IMG/VR virus record: IMGVR_UViG_3300025640_000040
Span: 1-30,748 of that record
Source of the DNA: a virus
Length of the DNA stretch: 30,748 nt
Strand: one strand, 5' to 3'
In this document: positions 12,745-19,324 of the stretch, in pieces
How positions within the stretch are numbered: the first letter of the stretch is position 1
Layout: every line of letters begins with the position of its first letter
The notes under the pieces: generated by a model
What the model was told of the DNA's origin: nothing
The model's input: the letters and a program-made list of their open reading frames with translations, nothing else
Databases searched by the model: none
Program-made: the position numbers and the translations under genes

Positions 12745-12760
12745 GGTGGGCTTAATATCT

Positions 12761-12789
12761 ATTATACCCGTAGAATAAGCATCTGTCAA
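12761..12789 (-). promoter_or_regulatory. perfect-consensus leftward sigma70 promoter
   Basis: Read leftward: TTGACA (12784-12789), 17-base spacer, TATAAT (12761-12766), all twelve bases consensus. The -10 is preceded by TACGGG, shared with the rightward promoter. Start predicted near 12754, giving a ~640-base leader before the first gene at 12113. It should be the strongest promoter in the window and a natural early promoter. Confidence 0.9.
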
Positions 12790-12915
12790 GTTTTATTTCA
12801 TTTATTTGCAGGTCTTCACTTATATGTACATATATATGCTATAAATGCACATTTTTATGCATATATGTTATAAAAAACTTGACAAACCTCTATATTACGG
12901 GTATACTATAGTATA
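12781..12915. other. AT-rich inter-promoter stretch, candidate replication origin
   Basis: Mostly A and T, with alternating TA/ATG runs and the perfect palindrome TATATGTACATATA (12821-12834). It is flanked by two promoters pointing away from each other and lies where replication and structural genes diverge. In T7-type phages the primary origin is an AT-rich stretch next to promoters. Origin function here is inference only. Confidence 0.4.
12879..12907 (+). promoter_or_regulatory. rightward sigma70 promoter for structural genes
   Basis: TTGACA (12879-12884), 17-base spacer, TATACT (12902-12907). TACGGGTATA at 12896-12905 is shared with the leftward promoter. The -10 lies inside the palindrome TATACTATAGTATA (12902-12915), which could be an operator. 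Start near 12914, ~30 bases before the small terminase gene. Confidence 0.87.
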
Positions 12916-12942
12916 TATAGTTTAAATGACTAGGAAGTCTAA

Positions 12943-13341
12943 ATGCCTGATAAACAACTAACCACCAAGCAACAAGCGTTTCTTGACAATCTTACAGCTT
13001 GTGGCGGAGATGTCAAACACGCAGCAGAGTTGGCAGGCTATGCAGAAGGAACACACTACACTGTAGTAAAGGCACTGAAGTCTGAAATACTAGACATAGC
13101 TACAAACATACTGGCGCTCAATGCACCTAAAGCAGCTTCTAAGCTTATTCAAATTATGGATAGCCCAGAACCTATACCACAAGCTAACATGCGTATACAA
13201 GCTGCACAGCAAATTCTAGACCGTGTAGGACTAGGCAAAACAGAACGCCTAGATGTAAATGTAAGTTCTGGTGGGGGTTTGTTTGTTATACCCGCCAAGA
13301 AGGAGGTAGTGATAGATGGAGAATATACGGAGGTCGAGTAG
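12943..13341 (+). CDS. terminase small subunit
   Basis: 132 residues: LTTKQQAFLDNLTACGGDVKHAAELAGYAEG is the N-terminal helix-turn-helix typical of small terminases (KQxxFxxxxxxxGxxxxAAxxAGY), followed by helices (NAPKAASKLIQIMDS, RIQAAQQILDRVGLGK) that form the oligomerisation region, and a flexible end. It recognises phage DNA and recruits the large subunit encoded next. AGGAAG lies five bases upstream of the ATG. First gene of the rightward operon; its last 26 bases overlap the next gene. Confidence 0.85.
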   Translation: MPDKQLTTKQQAFLDNLTACGGDVKHAAELAGYAEGTHYTVVKALKSEILDIATNILALNAPKAASKLIQIMDSPEPIPQANMRIQAAQQILDRVGLGKTERLDVNVSSGGGLFVIPAKKEVVIDGEYTEVE

Positions 13342-13549
13342 CACCATACCGTTTGGTTATAAGCTAGATGAGTCTAATAACCAAATGCTAGAGCCAGTAC
13401 AAGAAGAACTAGACATGCTGGACAAGGTTCTACCGCTTATAAGGGAAAAGACCCTAAGCCTAAGAGAAGGCAGTATGTGGTTGACCCACGAAACAGGACG
13501 TTCAATATCACACATGGGATTAAAGAAAATTGCCGAACAAAGAAAATGA
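13316..13549 (+). CDS. 77-aa protein, probable N-terminal part of the large terminase
   Basis: Starts in the end of the small terminase gene with a very good AAGGAGG site nine bases upstream. IPFGYKLDESNNQMLEPVQ then SLREGSMWLTHETGRSISHMGLKKIAEQRK has the form PFGY...L.P...E...SLRE...WL...TGR.IS..GL, reminiscent of a serine-resolvase-type helix-turn-helix. The stop TGA (13547-13549) lies within the start of the large terminase frame, which has no AUG and no ribosome binding site of its own. Either this is a separate small protein translationally coupled to the large terminase, or a +1 shift between 13524 and 13549 joins the two. I favour the joined reading but cannot prove it. Confidence 0.6.
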   Translation: MENIRRSSSTIPFGYKLDESNNQMLEPVQEELDMLDKVLPLIREKTLSLREGSMWLTHETGRSISHMGLKKIAEQRK

Positions 13550-15218
13550 TTGGGACATCAATCCTGACAAATACTTGGTTGACGAGGAAGGCAACTTCAA
13601 ACTTAAAGTTGATGGTACTCCCCGCAAAAAGGGTGGCAGAGAAAAAGGCTCAAAGGGAAGAGGGTACACATACCACTCAGAAACAAAAGCCAAGCAAGCA
13701 GCAAAGAGAAGCGTAAAAGACAAAGAGAAAAAACTCAAAGCAGCTCAAAACAAAATAGATAATTACAAGAAGTCTATAAGCAAAACTAAAAAGACTCTCA
13801 GCAAACTCGAAAACGAGAACGATACAAAGCTCGTAAGCGCCGAAGAGTTGGATAACATCCCCGCTTCATTAAAAGCAGAAGCAGTACAGGATGTTATCTT
13901 TAAGGCTAACGAAGGCCCACAGGAAGACTTTCTTGCAGCCGGAGAAACAGATGTGTTGTACGGTGGTGCAGCAGGGGGTGGTAAGTCATATGCTATGCTT
14001 ATTGACCCCTTGCGTTTTGCACACCGACCAGCCCATAGAGCATTAATCATTAGACGCTCTATGCCAGAACTACGAGAACTAATAGACAAAAGTCGGGAGT
14101 TGTATCCAAAAGCATTTCCCGGCGCTAAGTACAAAGAAGTAGAAAAGCTGTGGGTATTTCCAAGCGGAGCTAAAATGGAGTTTGGGTTCTTGGAGCGTGA
14201 TGCAGATGTATACCGCTACCAAGGTCAAGCATATAGCTTCATAGGCTTTGACGAGATTACACATCTCCCCACAGAGTTTGCTTGGAATTACTTAGCTTCA
14301 CGGCTACGTACTACCGACCCAGAAATTGAGACGTACATGCGTTGTACAGCTAACCCCGGTGGTTCTGGGGCAAACTGGGTAAAGAAAAGATACATAGACC
14401 CAGCGCCACCCAATGAAAGCTTTAGGGGCGCAGACGGCCTTACGCGAAAGTTTATACCAGCTAGATTACAGGATAACCCCTACCTAGCTAAAGACGGACG
14501 ATACGAGCAGATGCTAAATGCTCTACCGCCAACACAACGCAAACAGTTGTTGGACGGTAACTGGGATGTTGCAGAAGGCGCAGCATTCACAGAGTTTAAT
14601 CCGTTTGACCATGTAATTACGCCTTTTGAAATTCCAATACACTGGGAACGAAGTAAAGGGATTGACTACGGTTATGCTTCAGAAAGTGCATGTGTATGGG
14701 GTGCCGTTGACCCCAGCGATGGTACACTAATAATATATCGTGAGTTGTATAAAAAAGGATTGTTGGGTACTGACCTCGCAAGTATGTTGACTGAAATGGA
14801 GTACGAAGACCCCTTCTCAGTCCAAGGAGTGCTCGATACAGCGTGTTGGAGTCGAACTGGTACTACAGGCCCAACAGTGGGCGAAACGCTTCAAAGGGCC
14901 GGACACAAGCTCAGAAGAGCAGATAAAAACAGAATACAAGGTAAAATACAAATTCACGAATACTTGAAGCTCACGCAAAGCGGTAGACCCAAAATACAAA
15001 TATTTAATACATGTCCTAACCTGATACGCGAGCTTCAAAGTATTCCACTAGATAAGTCTAAGCCTGAAGACGTAGACACACACGCATCAGACCACGCATA
15101 CGATGCGCTAAGATACTTAATAATGGCTAGACCACGTATCAATGATACAATAAACCAACTTAGACAGTTTAGAAAAGAATCACATTTTACACCGTCTGAT
15201 TCAACATTTGGATACTAA
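13530..15218 (+). CDS. terminase large subunit (ATPase-nuclease packaging motor)
   Basis: 562 residues from TTG at 13530. After a basic coiled-coil stretch (residues ~50-100) come Walker A YGGAAGGGKS (145-153, Lys152), Walker B SFIGFDE (Asp241, Glu242), the coupling motif RCTANPGG (271-278), and the RNase H-like nuclease with GIDYGY (Asp379), VLDTACWS and a C-terminal ASDHAYDALRY. It pumps DNA into the prohead and cuts concatemers. The first AUG in this frame is codon 156, after the Walker A lysine, so translation must start at a non-AUG codon or enter by frameshift from the gene at 13316. An in-frame TAA lies at 13521. Confidence 0.95.
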   Translation: MPNKENDWDINPDKYLVDEEGNFKLKVDGTPRKKGGREKGSKGRGYTYHSETKAKQAAKRSVKDKEKKLKAAQNKIDNYKKSISKTKKTLSKLENENDTKLVSAEELDNIPASLKAEAVQDVIFKANEGPQEDFLAAGETDVLYGGAAGGGKSYAMLIDPLRFAHRPAHRALIIRRSMPELRELIDKSRELYPKAFPGAKYKEVEKLWVFPSGAKMEFGFLERDADVYRYQGQAYSFIGFDEITHLPTEFAWNYLASRLRTTDPEIETYMRCTANPGGSGANWVKKRYIDPAPPNESFRGADGLTRKFIPARLQDNPYLAKDGRYEQMLNALPPTQRKQLLDGNWDVAEGAAFTEFNPFDHVITPFEIPIHWERSKGIDYGYASESACVWGAVDPSDGTLIIYRELYKKGLLGTDLASMLTEMEYEDPFSVQGVLDTACWSRTGTTGPTVGETLQRAGHKLRRADKNRIQGKIQIHEYLKLTQSGRPKIQIFNTCPNLIRELQSIPLDKSKPEDVDTHASDHAYDALRYLIMARPRINDTINQLRQFRKESHFTPSDSTFGY

Positions 15219-15219
15219 T

Positions 15220-15582
15220 ATGGCACACTGCAATAAAAAAACAAAGTATAATAATGGTGGATTAGTAGCCCGTAAAGAGTTTAAAGGTATTGGTTCTATT
15301 GAGGGCAATTTATCTGGAAACCAAGGCTATCGTTCTGGAGAAGTAAAAGCTTCTACCAACTTAGGCGGTACACGAGTAACGGCAAGCAAGTTTAAAGACT
15401 CTATGGGTAACTCGTCTACAAACTACAGCCTAGAAAAACAAATGAAAGGTAAGTCTTCTGCTGGTGTAAAGCTAGGTAAAAACCCAAGCGCTACTTACTC
15501 TAAAGATTTAGGAAAGGGGTTTACACTAAAAGCAAAGGTAGGTAAAAACTATCGTGGCATGTCAATCTCTAAGCCTCTATAA
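15220..15582 (+). CDS. hypothetical basic Gly/Ser/Lys-rich protein, 120 aa
   Basis: Begins MAHCNKKTKYNNGGLVARKEF at the ATG at 15220, two bases after the large terminase stop; an upstream TTG is less likely. The body is repetitive and beta-like, alternating small and basic residues (SGEVKASTNLGGTRVTASKF, KGFTLKAKVGKNYRGMS). No family recognised. Short proteins with an NNGG motif often lie between terminase and portal in this kind of phage; a minor virion or head-completion role is possible but unproven. Confidence 0.65.
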   Translation: MAHCNKKTKYNNGGLVARKEFKGIGSIEGNLSGNQGYRSGEVKASTNLGGTRVTASKFKDSMGNSSTNYSLEKQMKGKSSAGVKLGKNPSATYSKDLGKGFTLKAKVGKNYRGMSISKPL

Positions 15583-15593
15583 AGGAACAGTAC

Positions 15594-17786
15594 ATGAACG
15601 AAAAAAACGAATCATACGAAAACGCTGATTATCTTTACTTTGAAACTGAAGAGACTGCTGGCGGTCTTGAGCTGGACTTAGAAGAAGATGTGCGGAATCG
15701 TTTCGTAGGCTTAGTACAAGACCGTTACGCTAATGCAGAACAAGCAAGAGACTTTGACGAGCAGCGATGGCTCACGGCCTACCATAACTTTCGTGGAATT
15801 TACAACAAAAATGTACGTTTCCGTGAAAGCGAAAAGTCAAAAGTATTCGTTAAAGTAACTAAGACCAAAGTATTAGCAGCCTTCGGCCAGCTAGTAGACG
15901 TTATTTTTGGTACTGGTCAGTTTCCTATTGGTGTACGTGAAACCCAACTGCCTGAAGGTATAGCAAAGTATACACACCTAGAAGCTGGCGGAACTGGCAT
16001 AGAAACCAGCGCACCATCTTATGAAGAACCCGCAGAAGAAAAAGAAGACGGGCCTAAGCCCATTTCTCCGTATGATGTTGGATATGCTGGTGATGGTCGT
16101 GATGAGCCACTAAAAGCAGGCGAAACGCTTACAGCTACAAAAGATGTACTGTCCGAAGCTATCAAAGAAGCAGGGCTAACTTTCGCAGAAGGCGCTTCCC
16201 CAGACCCACAGATATTAGAACGCTCTCCGGCTAAAGAAGCGGCACGTAATATGCAGACACTTATACACGACCAGATTGAAGAATCAGGCGGCTCAAGTGA
16301 ACTACGTAATGCATTACTAGAAGCAGCATTGTTTGGAACTGGTATTGTCAAAGGCCCATTCAACTACAACAAGACGCTTAGCCGTTGGACAGTTGACGAG
16401 GACGGAGAAAGAAACTACAACCCCCTTGATGTTCGTGTTCCTCGTATTGAGTTTGTAAGTATTTGGGATTTCTTCCCAGACCCCAATTCAACTTCTATTG
16501 AAGATTGTGAGTATATTGTACATCGACATAAAATGAATAAGTCTCAGTTAAGAGCATTGGCTAAAATGCCGTTCTTTAACAAAGACGCAATTCGTGAATG
16601 TTTACAAATGGGGCCTAATTATACTGAAAAAGATTATGAGCATGAGTTAAAAGACGACCAAAGAACAGAAGATTATGGTTCAGCGCAGTTTGAAGTCTTA
16701 GAGTATTGGGGAATTATGGATGCAGAATACGCCAGAGAAGTAGGAATGGCATTACCCGATGAGGTTGATGATTTAGATGAAGTGCAAGTTAATGCTTGGG
16801 TTAGTAATGGTAAGCTGCTACGTGGGGTTGTTAATCCATTTACTCCATACCGACTACCATACAATGCCTTTCCTTACGAGCGTAATCCTTATTCTTTCTT
16901 CGGTATTGGCGTTGCTGAGAATATGGACGACTCTCAACAAATAATGAACGGCCATGCACGTATGGCTATCGATAACTTGGCACTTGCAGGAAGCTTAGTA
17001 TTTGACGTAGATGAATCAGCCCTTGTAGGTGGACAGAGCATGGATATTTATCCCGGCAAAGTATTCCGCCGTCAGGCTGGAATGCCCGGTCAGGCTATTC
17101 ATGGTGTGAAGTTCCCGAACACTTCTCAAGAAAATATGATGATGTTCGACAAGTTTAGACAGCTAGCTGACGAACAAACAGGTATCCCAAGTTACTCGCA
17201 CGGTCAGACAGGCGTACAAAGCATGACTAGAACTGCGTCTGGCATGTCTATGCTGCTGGGTGCAGCGTCACTAAACATTAAAACAGTTATTAAGAACATT
17301 GATGACTTCCTCCTAAAGCCTTTGGGCGAAGCATATTACCAATGGAACATGCAGTTCTTTGAGGGGGAGCTGGATATTCAGGGCGACCTCGAAGTTCGTG
17401 CAATGGGCACAAACAGCTTAATGCAAAAAGAAGTACGCAGTCAACGACTGACTATGTTTCTTCAAACTGCACAGAACCCTGCGATTGCACCGTTTGTTAA
17501 AATCTCTAAAATTGTTAGTGAGTTGGCTTACAGCCTTGACCTTGACCCCGATGAGATTCTTAATGACCCTGAAGAAGCCGCAATCATGGCACAAATTATA
17601 GGAGCACAAAATGTTGGACAAGGAAATGGCGAACCGACTGGGGCCGCTGGTCAACAACCCGGAGCTATGGGAGGCCCTGAAGGAGCACCTCAACAACCTA
17701 CGGAACTTGGAGCTACAGGGACTGGCGGTGGCAACATCGGAACTGGAACTGTACCGCAAGCAGGGGAAAGCGAGTTCACTGGCTAA
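15594..17786 (+). CDS. portal protein (head-tail connector)
   Basis: 730 residues, in the expected slot after the terminase. VPRIEFVSIWDFFPDPNSTSIEDCEYIVHRHKM, the LPYNAFPYERNPYSFFGIGVAEN block, MDDSQQIMNGHARMAIDNLALAG and GIPSYSHGQTGVQSMTRTASGMSMLLGAA are typical of large podovirus portals of the P22-like type (DPxxxxxxxxxxxxH, GxG, and the T-x-x-G-x-x-M-L helix). It forms the dodecameric ring through which DNA passes. The last ~60 residues are Gly/Pro/Gln rich (GNGEPTGAAGQQPGAMGGPE) and look disordered; this part overlaps another gene. AAGGA lies seven bases upstream of the ATG. Confidence 0.92.
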   Translation: MNEKNESYENADYLYFETEETAGGLELDLEEDVRNRFVGLVQDRYANAEQARDFDEQRWLTAYHNFRGIYNKNVRFRESEKSKVFVKVTKTKVLAAFGQLVDVIFGTGQFPIGVRETQLPEGIAKYTHLEAGGTGIETSAPSYEEPAEEKEDGPKPISPYDVGYAGDGRDEPLKAGETLTATKDVLSEAIKEAGLTFAEGASPDPQILERSPAKEAARNMQTLIHDQIEESGGSSELRNALLEAALFGTGIVKGPFNYNKTLSRWTVDEDGERNYNPLDVRVPRIEFVSIWDFFPDPNSTSIEDCEYIVHRHKMNKSQLRALAKMPFFNKDAIRECLQMGPNYTEKDYEHELKDDQRTEDYGSAQFEVLEYWGIMDAEYAREVGMALPDEVDDLDEVQVNAWVSNGKLLRGVVNPFTPYRLPYNAFPYERNPYSFFGIGVAENMDDSQQIMNGHARMAIDNLALAGSLVFDVDESALVGGQSMDIYPGKVFRRQAGMPGQAIHGVKFPNTSQENMMMFDKFRQLADEQTGIPSYSHGQTGVQSMTRTASGMSMLLGAASLNIKTVIKNIDDFLLKPLGEAYYQWNMQFFEGELDIQGDLEVRAMGTNSLMQKEVRSQRLTMFLQTAQNPAIAPFVKISKIVSELAYSLDLDPDEILNDPEEAAIMAQIIGAQNVGQGNGEPTGAAGQQPGAMGGPEGAPQQPTELGATGTGGGNIGTGTVPQAGESEFTG

Positions 17787-17847
17787 CCTTTTAAAATTAA
17801 AAGAACAAGCAACAGAAGCTAAACAACGGATAGAGGAACAACAATGA
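17611..17847 (+). CDS. overlapping helical protein, 78 aa, out of frame with portal end
   Basis: MLDKEMANRLGPLVNNPELW, EALKEHLNNLRNLELQGLAV, ATSELELYRKQGKASSLANL, then LKLKEQATEAKQRIEEQQ: a clean helical protein in the +1-type frame, overlapping the portal by 176 bases. AGGAG lies six bases ahead of the ATG, and its end overlaps the next gene's start (ATGA). The pattern (NPELWxALxEHLxxxxxxxLxxLxxAxxxxExxRxQGxxxxLxxLLxLxE) resembles small helical proteins that follow portals in many podophages. The portal's disordered tail fits overprinting. Function unknown; assembly role suspected. Confidence 0.75.
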   Translation: MLDKEMANRLGPLVNNPELWEALKEHLNNLRNLELQGLAVATSELELYRKQGKASSLANLLKLKEQATEAKQRIEEQQ

Positions 17848-19196
17848 AAAAATCTAAACTAAAATATGCAGTAGGCTCAGTAGCTCAAGCAGCGGCAGAG
17901 GGTGCTGATTCATTGTTGTCTGAAGCTCGAAAAGATGTAGTAGCTGCGCGTGAACCAGAACCAGCAGTAGCTCCTGAAATTGAAGAGCTTGCAGAAGCCG
18001 CATCTAAAGTAGAAGCAAGTCCAGATACACAAGCTCCTGAAGCACAAACAAACATGAAGGACACCACTAAGCTTGTAAACTCTTTTGAGTTTCAGGGCGG
18101 TAATAAAAAAATGGACAAGGCTTATATTATGGAGTCTTTGGGCGAGGTAGCTGACTCTTCAATTGTCGAGTCTAAGCAGTCTATTGCTGAGTTTATTACT
18201 GATTTGCACCGTGTACAGTTGGAGCAAGAGTCTAAGCCCTTACTGTCTCCTAAAGATTTTAAAAAGCTTACTAGCTTTGCAAGCACTGAAGAGCGCATGG
18301 AAAAGAAAGAGGGTGGAGAAGTTTCTGATGTAGATAAATACATTAGCTTGTATGGTCAGATGGAACAGTCTATGGACAAAGCAGAAACTCCTGAAGATAA
18401 AAAAGTAATTTATGAGCGATGGTCTGAGGTAGAAAAAACATTTGACGGTAATACTATTAGTGCTGCTTTACAGAAAATGGACGAAGGGCGAGAAGGTAAA
18501 TTTATAGGTGGACTGCTAGGAGCAGTTATAGAAGAAGTTACATCTTCTAAAGGAACTACTACTGAACCTGTAGGTCAAGAAGCCGAAGCAAGCATCAGCA
18601 ACTTAGAGGGGCCTGACCCCATAGCAGCAGCTAATAACGCTCCTATTTCTAATACAAGCTTTGCAGAAGGAGGCTCGTTAATGGCTCCCGGTATGCCTGT
18701 AGATACTTATGATAATATACCACCAGAAGAAATGGAAGCAGTAAGAGCCACACAACTTCCAGACGATGAAATGGAAGACGAGTACGCAGGCTACGTGTTG
18801 AAAGAAGCACTGTCTCCTGACGACCAAGATTATTTAATAAATGCTCTCGAAGGCGATGAGCGTTTAGGGCAAATCTTTGATAACATCATGGATATTGCTG
18901 GAGAATTCGCTGGCGAAGGAGCTGTAGAAGGCCCCGGCACCGGCACATCAGATTCGATACCCGCAAGGTTGTCGGATGGTGAATTTGTTTTCACCAGAAA
19001 AGCAACCGACCAAATAGGCACAGATAAGCTTCAGGCTATGATGGATGATGCAGAACGTGCTTATGATGGCGGTGTAATGAAAAAGTACGCAGGAGGAAGC
19101 ATCCTTGATGGCGTTATGGATATGGAAGACCCTGATGAAGGAGTTCATAACCAAATGCTCAGCTCGAATGCAATGCCTAGTGTACGAAACCGATAA
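17844..19196 (+). CDS. structural protein with SDxIPARLSDGEFVF motif, 450 aa
   Basis: An acidic, Ala/Glu-rich protein. The N-terminal ~80 residues look disordered (PEPAVAPEIEELAEAASKVE); the middle is helical. Near the C-terminus GPGTGTSDSIPARLSDGEFV appears, a motif found in many virion proteins (G-x-G-T-S-D-x-I-P-A-x-L-S-x-G-E-F-V). EGGSLMAPGMPVDTYDNIPPEEME and VMKKYAGGSILDGVMDMEDPDEG repeat small-residue and acidic patterns. Its place between portal and scaffold suggests a minor capsid, internal or decoration protein. Its own ATG overlaps the previous stop. No enzyme domain seen. Confidence 0.75.
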   Translation: MKKSKLKYAVGSVAQAAAEGADSLLSEARKDVVAAREPEPAVAPEIEELAEAASKVEASPDTQAPEAQTNMKDTTKLVNSFEFQGGNKKMDKAYIMESLGEVADSSIVESKQSIAEFITDLHRVQLEQESKPLLSPKDFKKLTSFASTEERMEKKEGGEVSDVDKYISLYGQMEQSMDKAETPEDKKVIYERWSEVEKTFDGNTISAALQKMDEGREGKFIGGLLGAVIEEVTSSKGTTTEPVGQEAEASISNLEGPDPIAAANNAPISNTSFAEGGSLMAPGMPVDTYDNIPPEEMEAVRATQLPDDEMEDEYAGYVLKEALSPDDQDYLINALEGDERLGQIFDNIMDIAGEFAGEGAVEGPGTGTSDSIPARLSDGEFVFTRKATDQIGTDKLQAMMDDAERAYDGGVMKKYAGGSILDGVMDMEDPDEGVHNQMLSSNAMPSVRNR

Positions 19197-19219
19197 GGCC
19201 ACCCGAAAGGCCCCTTATC
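19192..19219. repeat. GGCC stem-loop, copy A (intergenic)
   Basis: GATAAGG (19192-19198) pairs with CCTTATC (19213-19219) around a core that contains CCACCCGAAAGGCC. It starts inside the stop of the 450-aa gene. A 22-base segment (19195-19216) is identical at 19457-19478. No clean U-run follows (ACTAACTTTTAACC), so termination is possible but weak. Confidence 0.65.
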
Positions 19220-19324
19220 ACTAACTTTTAACCTAGAGGCCACCTTGTAGTATCAAGCCCTATTCTTCAGTCGCGAGTTGAATAGCTACCTTGAAAAGAC
19301 GACAAGCCCCAAAAGGAGTGCGAC
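19220..19324. other. gap upstream of scaffold gene with second weak hairpin
   Basis: Contains CTATTC (19260-19265) facing GAATAG (19280-19285) around a GTCGCGA centre, and then the AAAGGAG ribosome binding site of the scaffold gene. No promoter with good -35 and -10 was found. Confidence 0.4.

Larger units (their letters stand above)
12114..12942. other. ~830-base divergent control region without genes
   Basis: No convincing protein is coded here. From left to right it holds a long hairpin at 12117-12186, a second at 12189-12229, a cluster of palindromes at 12240-12533, a purine-rich stretch with three CTTTAAAG units (~12640-12712), a leftward promoter (12761-12789), an AT-rich stretch (12780-12915) and a rightward promoter (12879-12907). 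The predicted leftward transcript starts near 12754, so most of the region is 5' leader RNA. The layout is what one expects of the main early/late switch, and it may also hold the replication origin. Confidence 0.8.

Noticed and set aside
12551-12778. Open rightward frame of 75 codons in the control region
   Set aside because: It starts with GTG without a ribosome binding site, overlaps the leftward promoter, and its repeated ALK-like peptides come from CTTTAAAG repeats; it looks non-coding. Open leftward frames in the same place fail for like reasons.
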